Below are positions 1-7,476 of a DNA stretch of 19,816 nt, in pieces (position 1 is the stretch's first letter; every line of letters begins with the position of its first letter). Where the stretch lies: contig JBCBPV010000068.1 in assembly GCA_039820585.1 (NCBI GenBank), forward strand, positions 1-19,816. The letters are read 5' to 3'. The notes under the pieces are model-generated. The model did not search any database and had not been told where the DNA came from. It saw only the letters and a program-made list of their open reading frames with translations. This stretch comes from JBCBGF01 sp039820585. GTDB taxonomy: Bacteria; Pseudomonadota; Alphaproteobacteria; Rhodobacterales; Rhodobacteraceae. The position numbers and the translations under genes are program-made.

Positions 1-232
1 CCCTGGCCAAGGATCCGGCGGTTGTCGCGCTGGCCACCACGCTGTTTCTGGTGCTGGCACTGATGCAAATCGCCGACGGGGTCCAGTGTGATCGCTGTGG
101 GCACCCGGTTGTCCATCATCCCCCGAAGCGCGCCCAGCGCCGTTGACTGGACCCCGTCGGCGATTTGCATCAGTGCCAGCACCAGAAACAGCGTGGTGGC
201 CAGCGCGACAACCGCCGGATCCTTGGCCAGGG
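1..232. repeat. Perfect 87-bp inverted repeat at window edge (fold-back)
   Basis: Bases 1-87 are the exact reverse complement of bases 146-232, with no mismatch, around a 58-base spacer (88-145). The right arm and the spacer form continuous MATE coding sequence on the minus strand, so the right arm is the authentic copy. The left arm is a reversed copy that interrupts the gene just before its expected last helices. Perfect identity, a coding origin and a position at the very end of the sequence point to a fold-back chimera rather than a biological repeat. Confidence 0.95.
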
Positions 233-1259
233 ACGCGGCGATGGCGGACCCGGCCAGCAGGAAGGTCAACGCCACAAGGCATTGCCATACCGTCACAATC
301 AACAGCCCCGCGGTCAGGATCGGGCGCAACCGTTCCCGCCGCGCCCCGCCGATTGCCTGGCCCACGCGGATCGCCACCGCGCCAGCCATCCCTAAGGGGA
401 TCACATAGGCCAGCCCGGCCACGGCATTGGCCACTTGGTGGGCGGCCAACGCCGTGGCCCCCAGCCAGCCAATCATGATCCCCATGAACGCATAGGCCCC
501 GCCTTCGCCCGCATACCCCAGGCACAGCGGCAGCCCTTCACGCAGCTGCGTGCGCACGCGGGGCCAGGACAAGGGTGCCGGCACCCGAAACGGGGCCATT
601 CCGTCCGAGAACCGCAACACCGCCAGACCCGCCGCGAGCGAGATTGTCTGCGACAGGATGCTGGCGAGCCCGGCGCCCAACACCCCAAGGCCCGCCACAT
701 GGATCAGCAGGTAATTGGCGGGCACGTTGATCAAAACGCCAAGATAACCCAGGAACACGCCCGTCCATTCCCGCCCGACGCCGTCAAACAGGCTTTTGAG
801 CACGAAAAACATCGTGAATGGCACGATCCACAGGGCCATTGACGTCCAGTAGGGTAAGAGGATCGCCAAAACCTCGGGGGGTTGGCCCATGGGTTCCAGA
901 AACGGATAGACCGCCATCATCAGCGCAAAACCCGTGCCGCCCGCAAGCGCGGCAAGCACCAGCCCGCTTTTGACATGGGCCGAGACTTCGCCGCGGTCTC
1001 CGGCGCCCTCGGCGGTGGCGATCTGTACGCCGATCACAGTGACCAGCCCCCACAGGGCGGATATCACAATGATCAGCACCGCGGTCGTGATCCCCGCTGC
1101 GGCAAGAGGCACGGTGCCCAGGGGCGCGATCATCACGGTGTCGACAACGCCGATCAACGTGGCCGAAAGCAGTCCGATGACCAGTGGAACGGACAGTTTG
1201 AGAAGTGGCCGGATTTCGGCCCGCGCGGTGGCGTGGGGCAGGGGGGATGTGACTGTCAT
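1..1259 (-). CDS. MATE family efflux transporter (3' end missing, distal end chimeric)
   Basis: This is an inner-membrane multidrug/Na+ or H+ antiporter of the MATE (NorM-like) family, which exports cationic or amphipathic compounds. The minus-strand frame starts at ATG 1259-1257 (MTVTSPLPHA) and stays open to the window edge, about 419 codons. It is almost wholly hydrophobic helices, with typical MATE stretches: LSVPLVIGLLSATLIGVVDT near the N-terminus, and QIADGVQSTALGALRGMMDN followed by RVP in the second half, which matches the conserved MATE segment before the last helices. Genuine similarity stops around base 88. The 29 codons from 87 down to 3 are the reverse complement of the gene's own bases 146-232, so the true C-terminus is not in this window. 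The start is not backed by a strong ribosome-binding site, so it could lie slightly elsewhere. The family call is secure; the substrate is unknown. Confidence 0.88.
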   Translation of the reverse strand, partial: MTVTSPLPHATARAEIRPLLKLSVPLVIGLLSATLIGVVDTVMIAPLGTVPLAAAGITTAVLIIVISALWGLVTVIGVQIATAEGAGDRGEVSAHVKSGLVLAALAGGTGFALMMAVYPFLEPMGQPPEVLAILLPYWTSMALWIVPFTMFFVLKSLFDGVGREWTGVFLGYLGVLINVPANYLLIHVAGLGVLGAGLASILSQTISLAAGLAVLRFSDGMAPFRVPAPLSWPRVRTQLREGLPLCLGYAGEGGAYAFMGIMIGWLGATALAAHQVANAVAGLAYVIPLGMAGAVAIRVGQAIGGARRERLRPILTAGLLIVTVWQCLVALTFLLAGSAIAASLAKDPAVVALATTLFLVLALMQIADGVQSTALGALRGMMDNRVPTAITLDPVGDLHQCQHQKQRGGQRDNRRILGQ

Positions 1260-1574
1260 GGCGGGCACGGCCGCGCGTGCGGCCCTCGGTTACGAGGTTG
1301 GATCGGGAAGATGCTTGAAGGGGCGGTTCAGCCCAGCTCTGCGATCACCATGACATCGGTGCCTTCTAATTTCGGTTGATGCGGCGTGGGTATGCGAGGA
1401 GCTACGGTATGTCTAGGGCCAGATGTTGGAGGGCGACGGGGTGACGCCCTTGCCCCTAACCTAAGCCCTATCCCAATAGAGAACACGGGATATCGTCTGA
1501 CGCTGAGAGATAGACTTACTCACTATCGCCACAGGTCTCCTCGCCCCTCGGGGGAGAGGGCTAGGGTGAGGGGC
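1260..1574. other. Intergenic stretch between MATE gene and dabA
   Basis: This 315-base gap holds the region upstream of the minus-strand MATE gene and, in its right half, the first paired inverted repeat (1452-1573). A further 6-bp dyad, AGGGCG with CGCCCT separated by nine bases, lies at about 1429-1450. I see no convincing coding frame: short open frames have neither a family signature nor a ribosome-binding site. No clear -35/-10 pair was found for the MATE gene. Confidence 0.6.
1452..1573. repeat. Paired inverted intergenic repeat, copy 1 (BIME-like)
   Basis: The left unit (1452-1475, plus strand) and the right unit (1550-1573, read on the minus strand) are two copies in opposite orientation of a ~24-base motif of the form GCCCCTNACCNNAGCCCT followed by NTCCC, identical at 19 or more positions. 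The right unit carries its own short stem (CCTCTCCCC / GGGGCGAGG with one bulge) and directly abuts the dabA stop codon. The arrangement resembles REP/BIME elements and could protect or end the dabA transcript. Related pairs occur at 6525-6632 and 15761-15878. Confidence 0.65.
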
Positions 1575-3986
1575 TCACGCCACCTGTAACGCCTCCATCT
1601 CGCCAACCGCCTCCCACTGCAACCCTCCGCAGTACCGCTGCGCCATCCGCCCAGCTTCATCCAGCGCAAACAGATGCAGCCAGCCATTGTCGAATAGATC
1701 CCGCACGCCTTCATGGCGCGACAGGATATCGGTCATCGCCGCCACCGGCGCCTCAATGCACACCGATAGGCGCAACGGCTCGTGGATGTACCGCTCCCCA
1801 TCATGCACCGATTGCCAGGGCAGACCGGCCCGCAAAGGTCCGCCATTGCCCTCAACCACACCGATCCCGCCGACCACGTTGTGCAGCAGCTTGTTGCCCC
1901 CGCCGAACGCCTGTGGCGCAACGGTAGAACCATAATATTGCAGGCTAATCCAGCTTGCCACGACCACGGGCGCAGTCATGATCAACTCAAGCACGCCAAA
2001 GCCGTTCGGCTCATCCTGCCGCCAGTCGTAGTCGTGCAGGAACGCCTGACCCTCCAGCGTCCGGCCCGTCGTGCGCGGACGCGGGGCGGCGATGAATGCC
2101 TTGCAGCCCGCCAGTGCCCACTCGGGCCGTACCTCGGCCCAGTCATGGGCGCGTTCGGACACCGCCGCTTCGTCAGTTGCGCGGGGCAGGCGCAGGGCCC
2201 GCTCGCCCCGTGTGATCCGGCCGGCGGCGGCAAACCAGGTGCGTGCCTGTTTCAGATCAGCAGCATGATCGCCGACCGGATGGTCGGCGTCGTAAAGCGT
2301 CATCGCATCGGTCGTGGTGTCATGGAGAGCGCCGATAAACAGGGTGTCGGCAGGGATCTCGATCCCTTTGTCGAACAGCCCGGTGCGCACATCGGCATCA
2401 TTGAGCAAAGACGCAAGCAACCGCGCATTCACCTCACCCGAATACCCACCACAGGCCCCGCAATGCAGGCCGCTTTCGAAGGGGTTGTTGGTCACATTGG
2501 CCCCATGGCCAGCCAGCACCACCACCCGCGCAAAGTCGCTGGTCAACGACATTGCGCGCAGCACCGTCTCTGCCGCGCCAAGGCGGGCCTCGGCGTCAAG
2601 CGCGGGCGAGAATTCGGGCTTCGGCTCTTCCTTTGCCGCGTCTGCGTGCAGGGCCAGCGCGTCGCGGGCAAGCTTGGCAGCATAGACAGGGCCCATCGCT
2701 TCGACAAAGGCAAAGGACGACACAGCGGCCAGCTTGAACCGCCCCCAGGCTCGCTTGGCCCGGGCGGTATAGCGGGCTTCGGTGTCGGCCTCTTCCGCTT
2801 CGGCATTTCCCGAGGCGGAGGTGACAGTGGGGTTTAAAAGCACTGGCAAGCGCCGCTCGGCCACGTCTGAGGCAAAGCCTTTGTGCTCGGCGAACACGCC
2901 AAAAAAGCCCGCAAAGCCCAGCGTGCGGATGCCGGAATCGACCGATTCCAACGCCCGGCGAAACACCTCGGACCGCACGTCGATACAGAACGCTGCCTGC
3001 AGGGTGGGGCGGTCGTCGCCCGTGGCCTCTGACGGTGCGGCCAAGGTCTCGGCCAGCCCGCGTTGCGCGGCAATCTCAGTCGCGTGCTGTAGGATCGTGT
3101 CGGTTGTAGCATCGGCATCGGGTACAGCGGGGCCTGCATGGGCCAGCTTGGCCGCGGCCCAACGATCGTCGATCTCGCCCCCGTATTGGTCATAAAGCGC
3201 TTCTTCCCACAGGAGCCGGATCGCAAGGAAATCGGTGATCGTGGCGTCGCCGTGACCGGCTAGTTCCGCCTGCCACAGCTCATAGCGCGCGTATTGCGCC
3301 CAGCCGCCCAGGGTGAAGAGCAATTGGTGAAAATAGCTCTCGATTCCCTCGGGCCACAGCCCCAGGCGGATCGAGGCGCGCGCTATCGCCTCGGACGCGC
3401 GTTCGGGCGCTTCGGCCACGAAGGCGGCGAAGCGGCGCAGGCCCATGATTTCGGGCGTTAGGTCGTGGGTGGCGTGGATGCGGAACGCATCCCAGGCGCT
3501 GCGGCCCTTGGGGGCGGCCCACAGCGCTTGACCGTCGTCGAAGTACCCCGCCGCCCAAGCTCCGAAGCGTTCGTCAATCAGCCCGGTCCAGTTGGTGCCG
3601 CTGGCCTCGCCCGCCAAATCGGCGACTGTGGGGATGACCGCGCGATCGGGTGCGGCAGTTTTCGCCGCCGATTTCAGTGCGTCGAGGTCTGCGGGCCCCC
3701 CGTCATGGGCCACCCGATCCAGCGCTGCTTGCAGGTCGGCATCGGTAATCTCACCCGTGGCGATCTTGGTCTGGTACCAGCGCCGGGGCATCGTCACCGG
3801 CACCCCGCCGATCCGCGCCAACCGCGCGCCAGCTTCGGCCAGCGTGCCGGTCGTCTGGCCCAAAAACGGATTCACTGCGACCGAGGCGGCTAGCGGAAAC
3901 ACTGGCGGGATCTGCCGTGCGGCGGCATCTGCGGCCTGCTCCAGAACGGCAGTGTCGAGAAGACCGGTTTGCTGTGCGGTTGTCAT
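1575..3986 (-). CDS. dabA: Inorganic carbon accumulation subunit DabA (DUF2309/UPF0753)
   Basis: DabA is the soluble, membrane-associated subunit of the DAB system. The family works as a beta-carbonic-anhydrase-like enzyme that hydrates CO2 to bicarbonate one way when coupled to the DabB ion-driven membrane subunit. The 803-residue protein is normal length. The zinc-site residues are visible: Cys334 and Asp336 (AAFCIDVRSE), His494 (LAGHGANV) and Cys509 (GLHCGACGG). Their order, and the 15-residue His-to-Cys spacing, match characterised DabA. The start ATG at 3986 has a GGAG ribosome-binding site nine bases upstream. The gene lies 27 bases after dabB in the same direction, so the two are almost certainly co-transcribed. 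A paired inverted repeat follows the stop directly. Annotations often still read 'DUF2309 domain-containing protein'. Confidence 0.94.
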   Translation of the reverse strand: MTTAQQTGLLDTAVLEQAADAAARQIPPVFPLAASVAVNPFLGQTTGTLAEAGARLARIGGVPVTMPRRWYQTKIATGEITDADLQAALDRVAHDGGPADLDALKSAAKTAAPDRAVIPTVADLAGEASGTNWTGLIDERFGAWAAGYFDDGQALWAAPKGRSAWDAFRIHATHDLTPEIMGLRRFAAFVAEAPERASEAIARASIRLGLWPEGIESYFHQLLFTLGGWAQYARYELWQAELAGHGDATITDFLAIRLLWEEALYDQYGGEIDDRWAAAKLAHAGPAVPDADATTDTILQHATEIAAQRGLAETLAAPSEATGDDRPTLQAAFCIDVRSEVFRRALESVDSGIRTLGFAGFFGVFAEHKGFASDVAERRLPVLLNPTVTSASGNAEAEEADTEARYTARAKRAWGRFKLAAVSSFAFVEAMGPVYAAKLARDALALHADAAKEEPKPEFSPALDAEARLGAAETVLRAMSLTSDFARVVVLAGHGANVTNNPFESGLHCGACGGYSGEVNARLLASLLNDADVRTGLFDKGIEIPADTLFIGALHDTTTDAMTLYDADHPVGDHAADLKQARTWFAAAGRITRGERALRLPRATDEAAVSERAHDWAEVRPEWALAGCKAFIAAPRPRTTGRTLEGQAFLHDYDWRQDEPNGFGVLELIMTAPVVVASWISLQYYGSTVAPQAFGGGNKLLHNVVGGIGVVEGNGGPLRAGLPWQSVHDGERYIHEPLRLSVCIEAPVAAMTDILSRHEGVRDLFDNGWLHLFALDEAGRMAQRYCGGLQWEAVGEMEALQVA

Positions 3987-4013
3987 ATCTGTCGTCTCCG
4001 ATCTAAGCGCCGA

Positions 4014-5540
4014 TTATAGGGGTTTCCGGATCGCCCAGCCGCCCAGCAGCCGGTCGAACACCGCGTTGGCGTAAAGCCCGTTGGACAGATGCACCCGCAG
4101 CCCCGCCGCCGCCGGATGGTTCGACCACAATGGGAACAGCGCCTGTGCCAGGGCCACGACACCAAAGCTGAGCACCGCGAGTATCAAAAGCGTCCATTCC
4201 AGCGGCCCGGGCGCGGGCGTCGCGGGCAGGGTGCCCGCCGTCAGCCACTCGGTCAGCGTCTGCAGCGCGAAATAGCTGGTGGAGGCCGCCAGAGAATAGA
4301 TCGCCGTCATCCGTGTTAGCACTTTGGGCGCGGCGTCCGCGAGGCCCTGGGCCAACAGATAGGCGACACCGAAAACCAGGATCGCACCCAGCGTGATCGC
4401 CTGCGGGCTCTTGTCGATCAGCCCGAAGGCCAGGCCCACGACCGCGTAAACCGCAAGCGCAATCCCGAATGCTTTCAACACCGCGCGCCCATCGGGGATG
4501 GCAATCGGGCCGGGGCGTTTGATCGTGGCCACTTGCGCGACCGCCGTGCCCGAGGCGAGGAAGGCATGCGCCTTGTAAAGCGAATGCGCCACGATATGCA
4601 GCAGCGCCAGCGGGAACAGCGCCAGACCGCATTGCATGATCATGAAGCCCATCTGCGCGATGGTCGACCACGCGAGCGAGGTTTTGACCGCAGGTTGTGC
4701 CAGCATCGCCAGCCCGCCGAGAAGCGCGGTAAAACCGCCCAGCATCGCCAGAACCGCCAGAATGCCCGGCGCAGTCAGCATCACGTCCGCAAACCGGATC
4801 AGCAGGAAGCCACCAGCGTTAATCACGCCCGCGTGTAAAAGGGCCGATACCGGTGTCGGCGTTTCCATCACTTCGGTCAGCCAGCCATGGGTCGGGAACT
4901 GCGCCGACTTCAGGATCGCGGCCAGCGCCAGGAACCCGGCTGCCCACAACACTTGCACCGGCGCGTTGCCCGTTTCCGCCGCGTCCAGAATGCCTGCGAT
5001 CTCCATCGTGCCGTACCCCTGGTAGAGCAAGGCCCCCGCCAGCACCAACGCCACATCGCCCGCCCGTGCGACAATCGCCTTCTTGCGCGCCGCTCGCTGG
5101 GCCCGCCACCGCTTGGGGTAGAAGATCAGAAGCTGATGCAAACACATCGAGGTCGCGATCCAGGCGCCGATCAGGACGATCAGGTTGCCCGCCTGCACCA
5201 GAACCAGCACAGCGGCCAGTGTCGCCGCCATCCAGCCCATGAACGTGCCCTGCCGATCCTCACCATCCAGATACGCGCCAGAATATCGCAACACGACCCA
5301 GCCCACGAAGGCCACAAGCAGCAGCATCGTGACGCTGACCGCATCCAAAAGTGCGTAGGTGCCGGCCTGTGGGCCCGACGCGATCACCCAGGCCGTGCTG
5401 ATCCCCGCGATTGCCAGGGCGCCCAAAGCTGCGGCTTCACTGACCTTGGCCACATGTTTTGGCCGCTGACCTGGACGGCTGAACGCGAAGGCCGCGGCCA
5501 GCAACAACAAAACCGGGGCGAGAAGGGCAGTGATGGCCAT
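4014..5540 (-). CDS. dabB: DabB, NuoL/MrpA-like membrane subunit of the DAB carbon-accumulation system
   Basis: This is the membrane partner of DabA. It belongs to the proton-conducting antiporter-like family that includes NADH dehydrogenase NuoL and MrpA, and is thought to use a cation gradient to drive DabA. From ATG 5540 it is 508 residues, composed of a dozen or more hydrophobic helices. Family hallmarks include the segment PTHGWLTEVMETPTPVSALL and the helix containing HSLYKAHAFL, with the conserved lysine. I chose ATG 5540 (MAITALLAPV) over the longer in-frame start at 5633 because a GGAG site lies nine bases before it and the upstream 31 residues are polar and unlike the family. It lacks the other nuo genes around it and sits directly before dabA, which separates it from respiratory complex I. 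Transcription is divergent from the LysR gene at 5653. Confidence 0.92.
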   Translation of the reverse strand: MAITALLAPVLLLLAAAFAFSRPGQRPKHVAKVSEAAALGALAIAGISTAWVIASGPQAGTYALLDAVSVTMLLLVAFVGWVVLRYSGAYLDGEDRQGTFMGWMAATLAAVLVLVQAGNLIVLIGAWIATSMCLHQLLIFYPKRWRAQRAARKKAIVARAGDVALVLAGALLYQGYGTMEIAGILDAAETGNAPVQVLWAAGFLALAAILKSAQFPTHGWLTEVMETPTPVSALLHAGVINAGGFLLIRFADVMLTAPGILAVLAMLGGFTALLGGLAMLAQPAVKTSLAWSTIAQMGFMIMQCGLALFPLALLHIVAHSLYKAHAFLASGTAVAQVATIKRPGPIAIPDGRAVLKAFGIALAVYAVVGLAFGLIDKSPQAITLGAILVFGVAYLLAQGLADAAPKVLTRMTAIYSLAASTSYFALQTLTEWLTAGTLPATPAPGPLEWTLLILAVLSFGVVALAQALFPLWSNHPAAAGLRVHLSNGLYANAVFDRLLGGWAIRKPL

Positions 5541-5652
5541 GACAAAGGGCTCCGATACGGTGTGACACTTACGTTCCAGCCGACATAGCGTCAGGCTGTC
5601 GCAGAGAAAAATACATTGTTCGGTACGTATCATTCGGTTTTAATGAACGATT
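5541..5652. promoter_or_regulatory. Divergent dabB / lysR regulatory region
   Basis: This 112-base region must carry promoters for both dabB (leftward) and the LysR gene (rightward). It is AT-richer than its surroundings on the LysR side. Three candidate sites are visible: an inverted repeat ATAC-N12-GTAT at 5611-5630; a dyad TCATT-N7-AATGA at 5630-5646, immediately before the LysR start; and a direct repeat TTCGGT at 5619-5624 and 5633-5638. LysR proteins usually bind such dyads near their own start and control the divergent gene. None of the three is an exact T-N11-A box, so the true operator is undecided. Confidence 0.45.
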
Positions 5653-6531
5653 ATGGCAGATTTCAACTATCACCACCTGCGCTATTTCCAGATCGTAGCG
5701 CATGAAGGCAATCTTACCCGGGCCGCGCAGCACCTGAACGTCTCGCAATCCGCCGTGTCGACCCAGATCAAACAGCTGGAAGAACGCTTGGGCCAGACCC
5801 TGTTCGACCGCCGGGGCCGGGCGCTGCACCTGACAGAGGCGGGGCGGATCGCGCTTGACCATGCCGACGCGATCTTTGCCACGGGGCGCGAGCTTCTGGC
5901 CACGCTCAGCGACGCAGGTCGCCGCCGCACGGCCCTGCGCGTGGGGGCGTTGGCAACGCTGTCGCGGAACTTTCAACTGAGCTTCCTTCGCCCGGTTCTG
6001 GGCCGCGCGGATGTTGAGGTGATCTTGCGATCAGGCAGCGAGGCCGAACTGCTGACCGCGTTAGAAGCGCTGCACCTCGATCTGGTGCTGACGAATCAAC
6101 CGCCCCCGGCGGACGCTTTGACCCCCTTCACCGTGCGCCGCCTGGACGAACAGGCGGTCAGCCTGATCGGCGTACCCGCGCTCTGTCCGCCCGGCGTCCC
6201 GCTGGAGGTGCGCTTGGCGCAAGCCCCGCTGATCCTGCCGACAACGGCCAGCACGTTGCGCGTGGGCTTTGACACGGTGGCCGCGCGGTTTGACGCGGAG
6301 TTGAACATCGCGGCAGAGGTCGACGACATGGCGATGATGCGCCTTCTGGCGCGCGATGGCGTGGGATTGGCGGTGCTGCCCCCGATCGTGGTGCAGGATG
6401 AGCTGTCTTCTGGCGCGCTCGTCGAGGCCGCGGTGTTGCCCGGCCTGACGGAGGCGTTTTACGGCGTGTCGGTGGAGCGGCGTTTTCCCAATCCGCTGCT
6501 CAGGGAGGTGTTGGAGGCACCGTATCCCTAA
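5653..6531 (+). CDS. LysR-family transcriptional regulator, probable regulator of dabBA
   Basis: The 292-residue protein has normal LysR length. The N-terminal winged helix-turn-helix occupies roughly residues 1-65 (FNYHHLRYFQIVAHEGNLTR, then AAQHLNVSQSAVSTQIKQLE), and the rest is a periplasmic-binding-protein-like effector domain. The NYHHLRYF opening resembles the NhaR-like branch of the family, as far as recall goes. It is divergent from dabB with a 112-base gap, the classic arrangement for a LysR protein controlling its neighbour, so it probably adjusts dabBA to CO2/bicarbonate supply or a related signal; that role is inference. The ribosome-binding site before ATG 5653 is weak. The TAA stop is inside the left unit of the second paired inverted repeat. 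Confidence 0.9.
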   Translation: MADFNYHHLRYFQIVAHEGNLTRAAQHLNVSQSAVSTQIKQLEERLGQTLFDRRGRALHLTEAGRIALDHADAIFATGRELLATLSDAGRRRTALRVGALATLSRNFQLSFLRPVLGRADVEVILRSGSEAELLTALEALHLDLVLTNQPPPADALTPFTVRRLDEQAVSLIGVPALCPPGVPLEVRLAQAPLILPTTASTLRVGFDTVAARFDAELNIAAEVDDMAMMRLLARDGVGLAVLPPIVVQDELSSGALVEAAVLPGLTEAFYGVSVERRFPNPLLREVLEAPYP

Positions 6532-6632
6532 CCTTCCCCCCTGTGCGCGAGAGGATACCGGCGTGACAAGTGTGATACACCATCGTCCATCAAGGACGGG
6601 TCCCTTCGCCCACAGGGGACGAGGGCTAGGGT
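6525..6632. repeat. Paired inverted intergenic repeat, copy 2 (BIME-like)
   Basis: The left unit (6525-6554, plus strand) begins TCCCTAACCTTC and runs through CCCTGTGCGCGA. The right unit (6606-6632, minus strand) begins ACCCTAGCCCTC and runs through CCCTGTGGGCGA. They are opposite-facing copies of one motif and share most positions with copy 1. Between them is a small stem CGTCC-ATCAA-GGACG (about 6583-6597). The pair fills the space between two convergent genes, overlapping the LysR stop on the left and ending a few bases from the stop of the minus-strand gene on the right. A bidirectional transcript-end role is plausible. Confidence 0.6.
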
Positions 6633-6640
6633 AAATGGGC

Positions 6641-7162
6641 TTACAACCCTCGCGCCTCCGCCTCGCGCACCACATCCACGAACGCCGCCCCGAACGCCTC
6701 TGCCGGCCATTGCCGCAACTGGTCTGCCCCCGTGGCATCGGTAAACCCGATCTCCAACATTCCACCCGCCGACAGCGCCTCGACCATCGCCAGCGCCTGA
6801 GGACCCGCAATCTCACACGGGCCGCCCGTGCACAGCGCCTCAGAGCGCGTCCACCCGGGAGAGACACGAAGGGCGGTGGCAACCAGATCGGTCTCGAATT
6901 CCCGACCGAGCGAGATCACCGGCGCGGCGTCCTCGATCTCGAGGAACATAAACAGCACACCAAAATTTGGTTGCGGCGCATAGATGTCGATGTAGCGCAT
7001 ATAACACCGCTCTTCCCGCGCGGCCCCGTCGCCGCGCGCATCGCAGGTGACATCCCAGTCCCCGTGGCGCGAGGTGAAGGTGGGTGCCCAGGCACCAGCG
7101 GTGTCTTGGGCGTTAGTAGGTAGGGCGAGAGTGAGCGTAAGCGCGGCGGTGCGAGCGAACAT
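6641..7162 (-). CDS. Small secreted protein, IalB-like (invasion-associated locus B fold)
   Basis: This 173-residue protein opens with a signal peptide (MFARTAALTLTLALPTNA, predicted cleavage before QD) and so should be periplasmic or exported. After it come GDWDVTCD (residues 34-41), a spaced cysteine (RCYMRYIDIYA), a central beta-rich segment, and TGGPCEIAGPQALAMVEALS near the C-terminus. The GDW-V-CD opening, the later G-PCE-I segment and the hydrophobic C-terminal pattern resemble the IalB family, which is common in alphaproteobacteria and of poorly defined function. I infer no virulence role from this. It is convergent with the LysR gene and shares a paired inverted repeat with it. The protein at 18701-19093 has the same general layout. 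Family assignment is moderate because it was made by eye. Confidence 0.6.
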   Translation of the reverse strand: MFARTAALTLTLALPTNAQDTAGAWAPTFTSRHGDWDVTCDARGDGAAREERCYMRYIDIYAPQPNFGVLFMFLEIEDAAPVISLGREFETDLVATALRVSPGWTRSEALCTGGPCEIAGPQALAMVEALSAGGMLEIGFTDATGADQLRQWPAEAFGAAFVDVVREAEARGL

Positions 7163-7476
7163 CGGCGATTGACCTGAGCAACGACAGTAGCGCTGTGTTA
7201 TATCAGGGCTTGTGAGTTGAGCGGTGTCACGATTTGATCAGGCAATGTGTAGTGGATTTGGTGTACGCACAGGAACCCTTGTTCGTTTCTCGCCGACAAG
7301 GCCGGTTGGTGGGCGCTAGGTCATTGTCATCGCAGGCTTACCCGGCGGATCGGCAATTTTCCGGTACAGCGCACAAACCGTGCTGAAGATGTGCAAGGAA
7401 CCGCAAAGCGGCTGCGCGACTGCTGAGGTCGCCAGTCCATGCGCCCACGACGGTCTGGGTGGCAAATGATGCGTAC
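7163..7476. other. 314-base stretch with no recognised gene
   Basis: The region lies between two minus-strand genes and must include the promoter of the IalB-like gene (its right neighbour ends at 7477). The minus strand has a stop-free run of about 50 codons from the LysR stop to a TAG at 7316-7318, containing CALYRKIADPPGKPAMTMT. It has no start codon with a ribosome-binding site and no domain I recognise. It may be the eroded end of a lost gene or mobile element, but nothing here proves that. Confidence 0.4.

Noticed and set aside
1782..2837. Plus-strand open frame of 351 codons opposite dabA
   Set aside because: dabA on the other strand has all expected catalytic residues; this frame is low-quality antisense sequence.
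5541..5633. N-terminal extension of dabB to ATG 5633
   Set aside because: The 31 extra residues are polar and cysteine-rich, unlike the hydrophobic N-terminus of the family, and the GGAG site points to ATG 5540.
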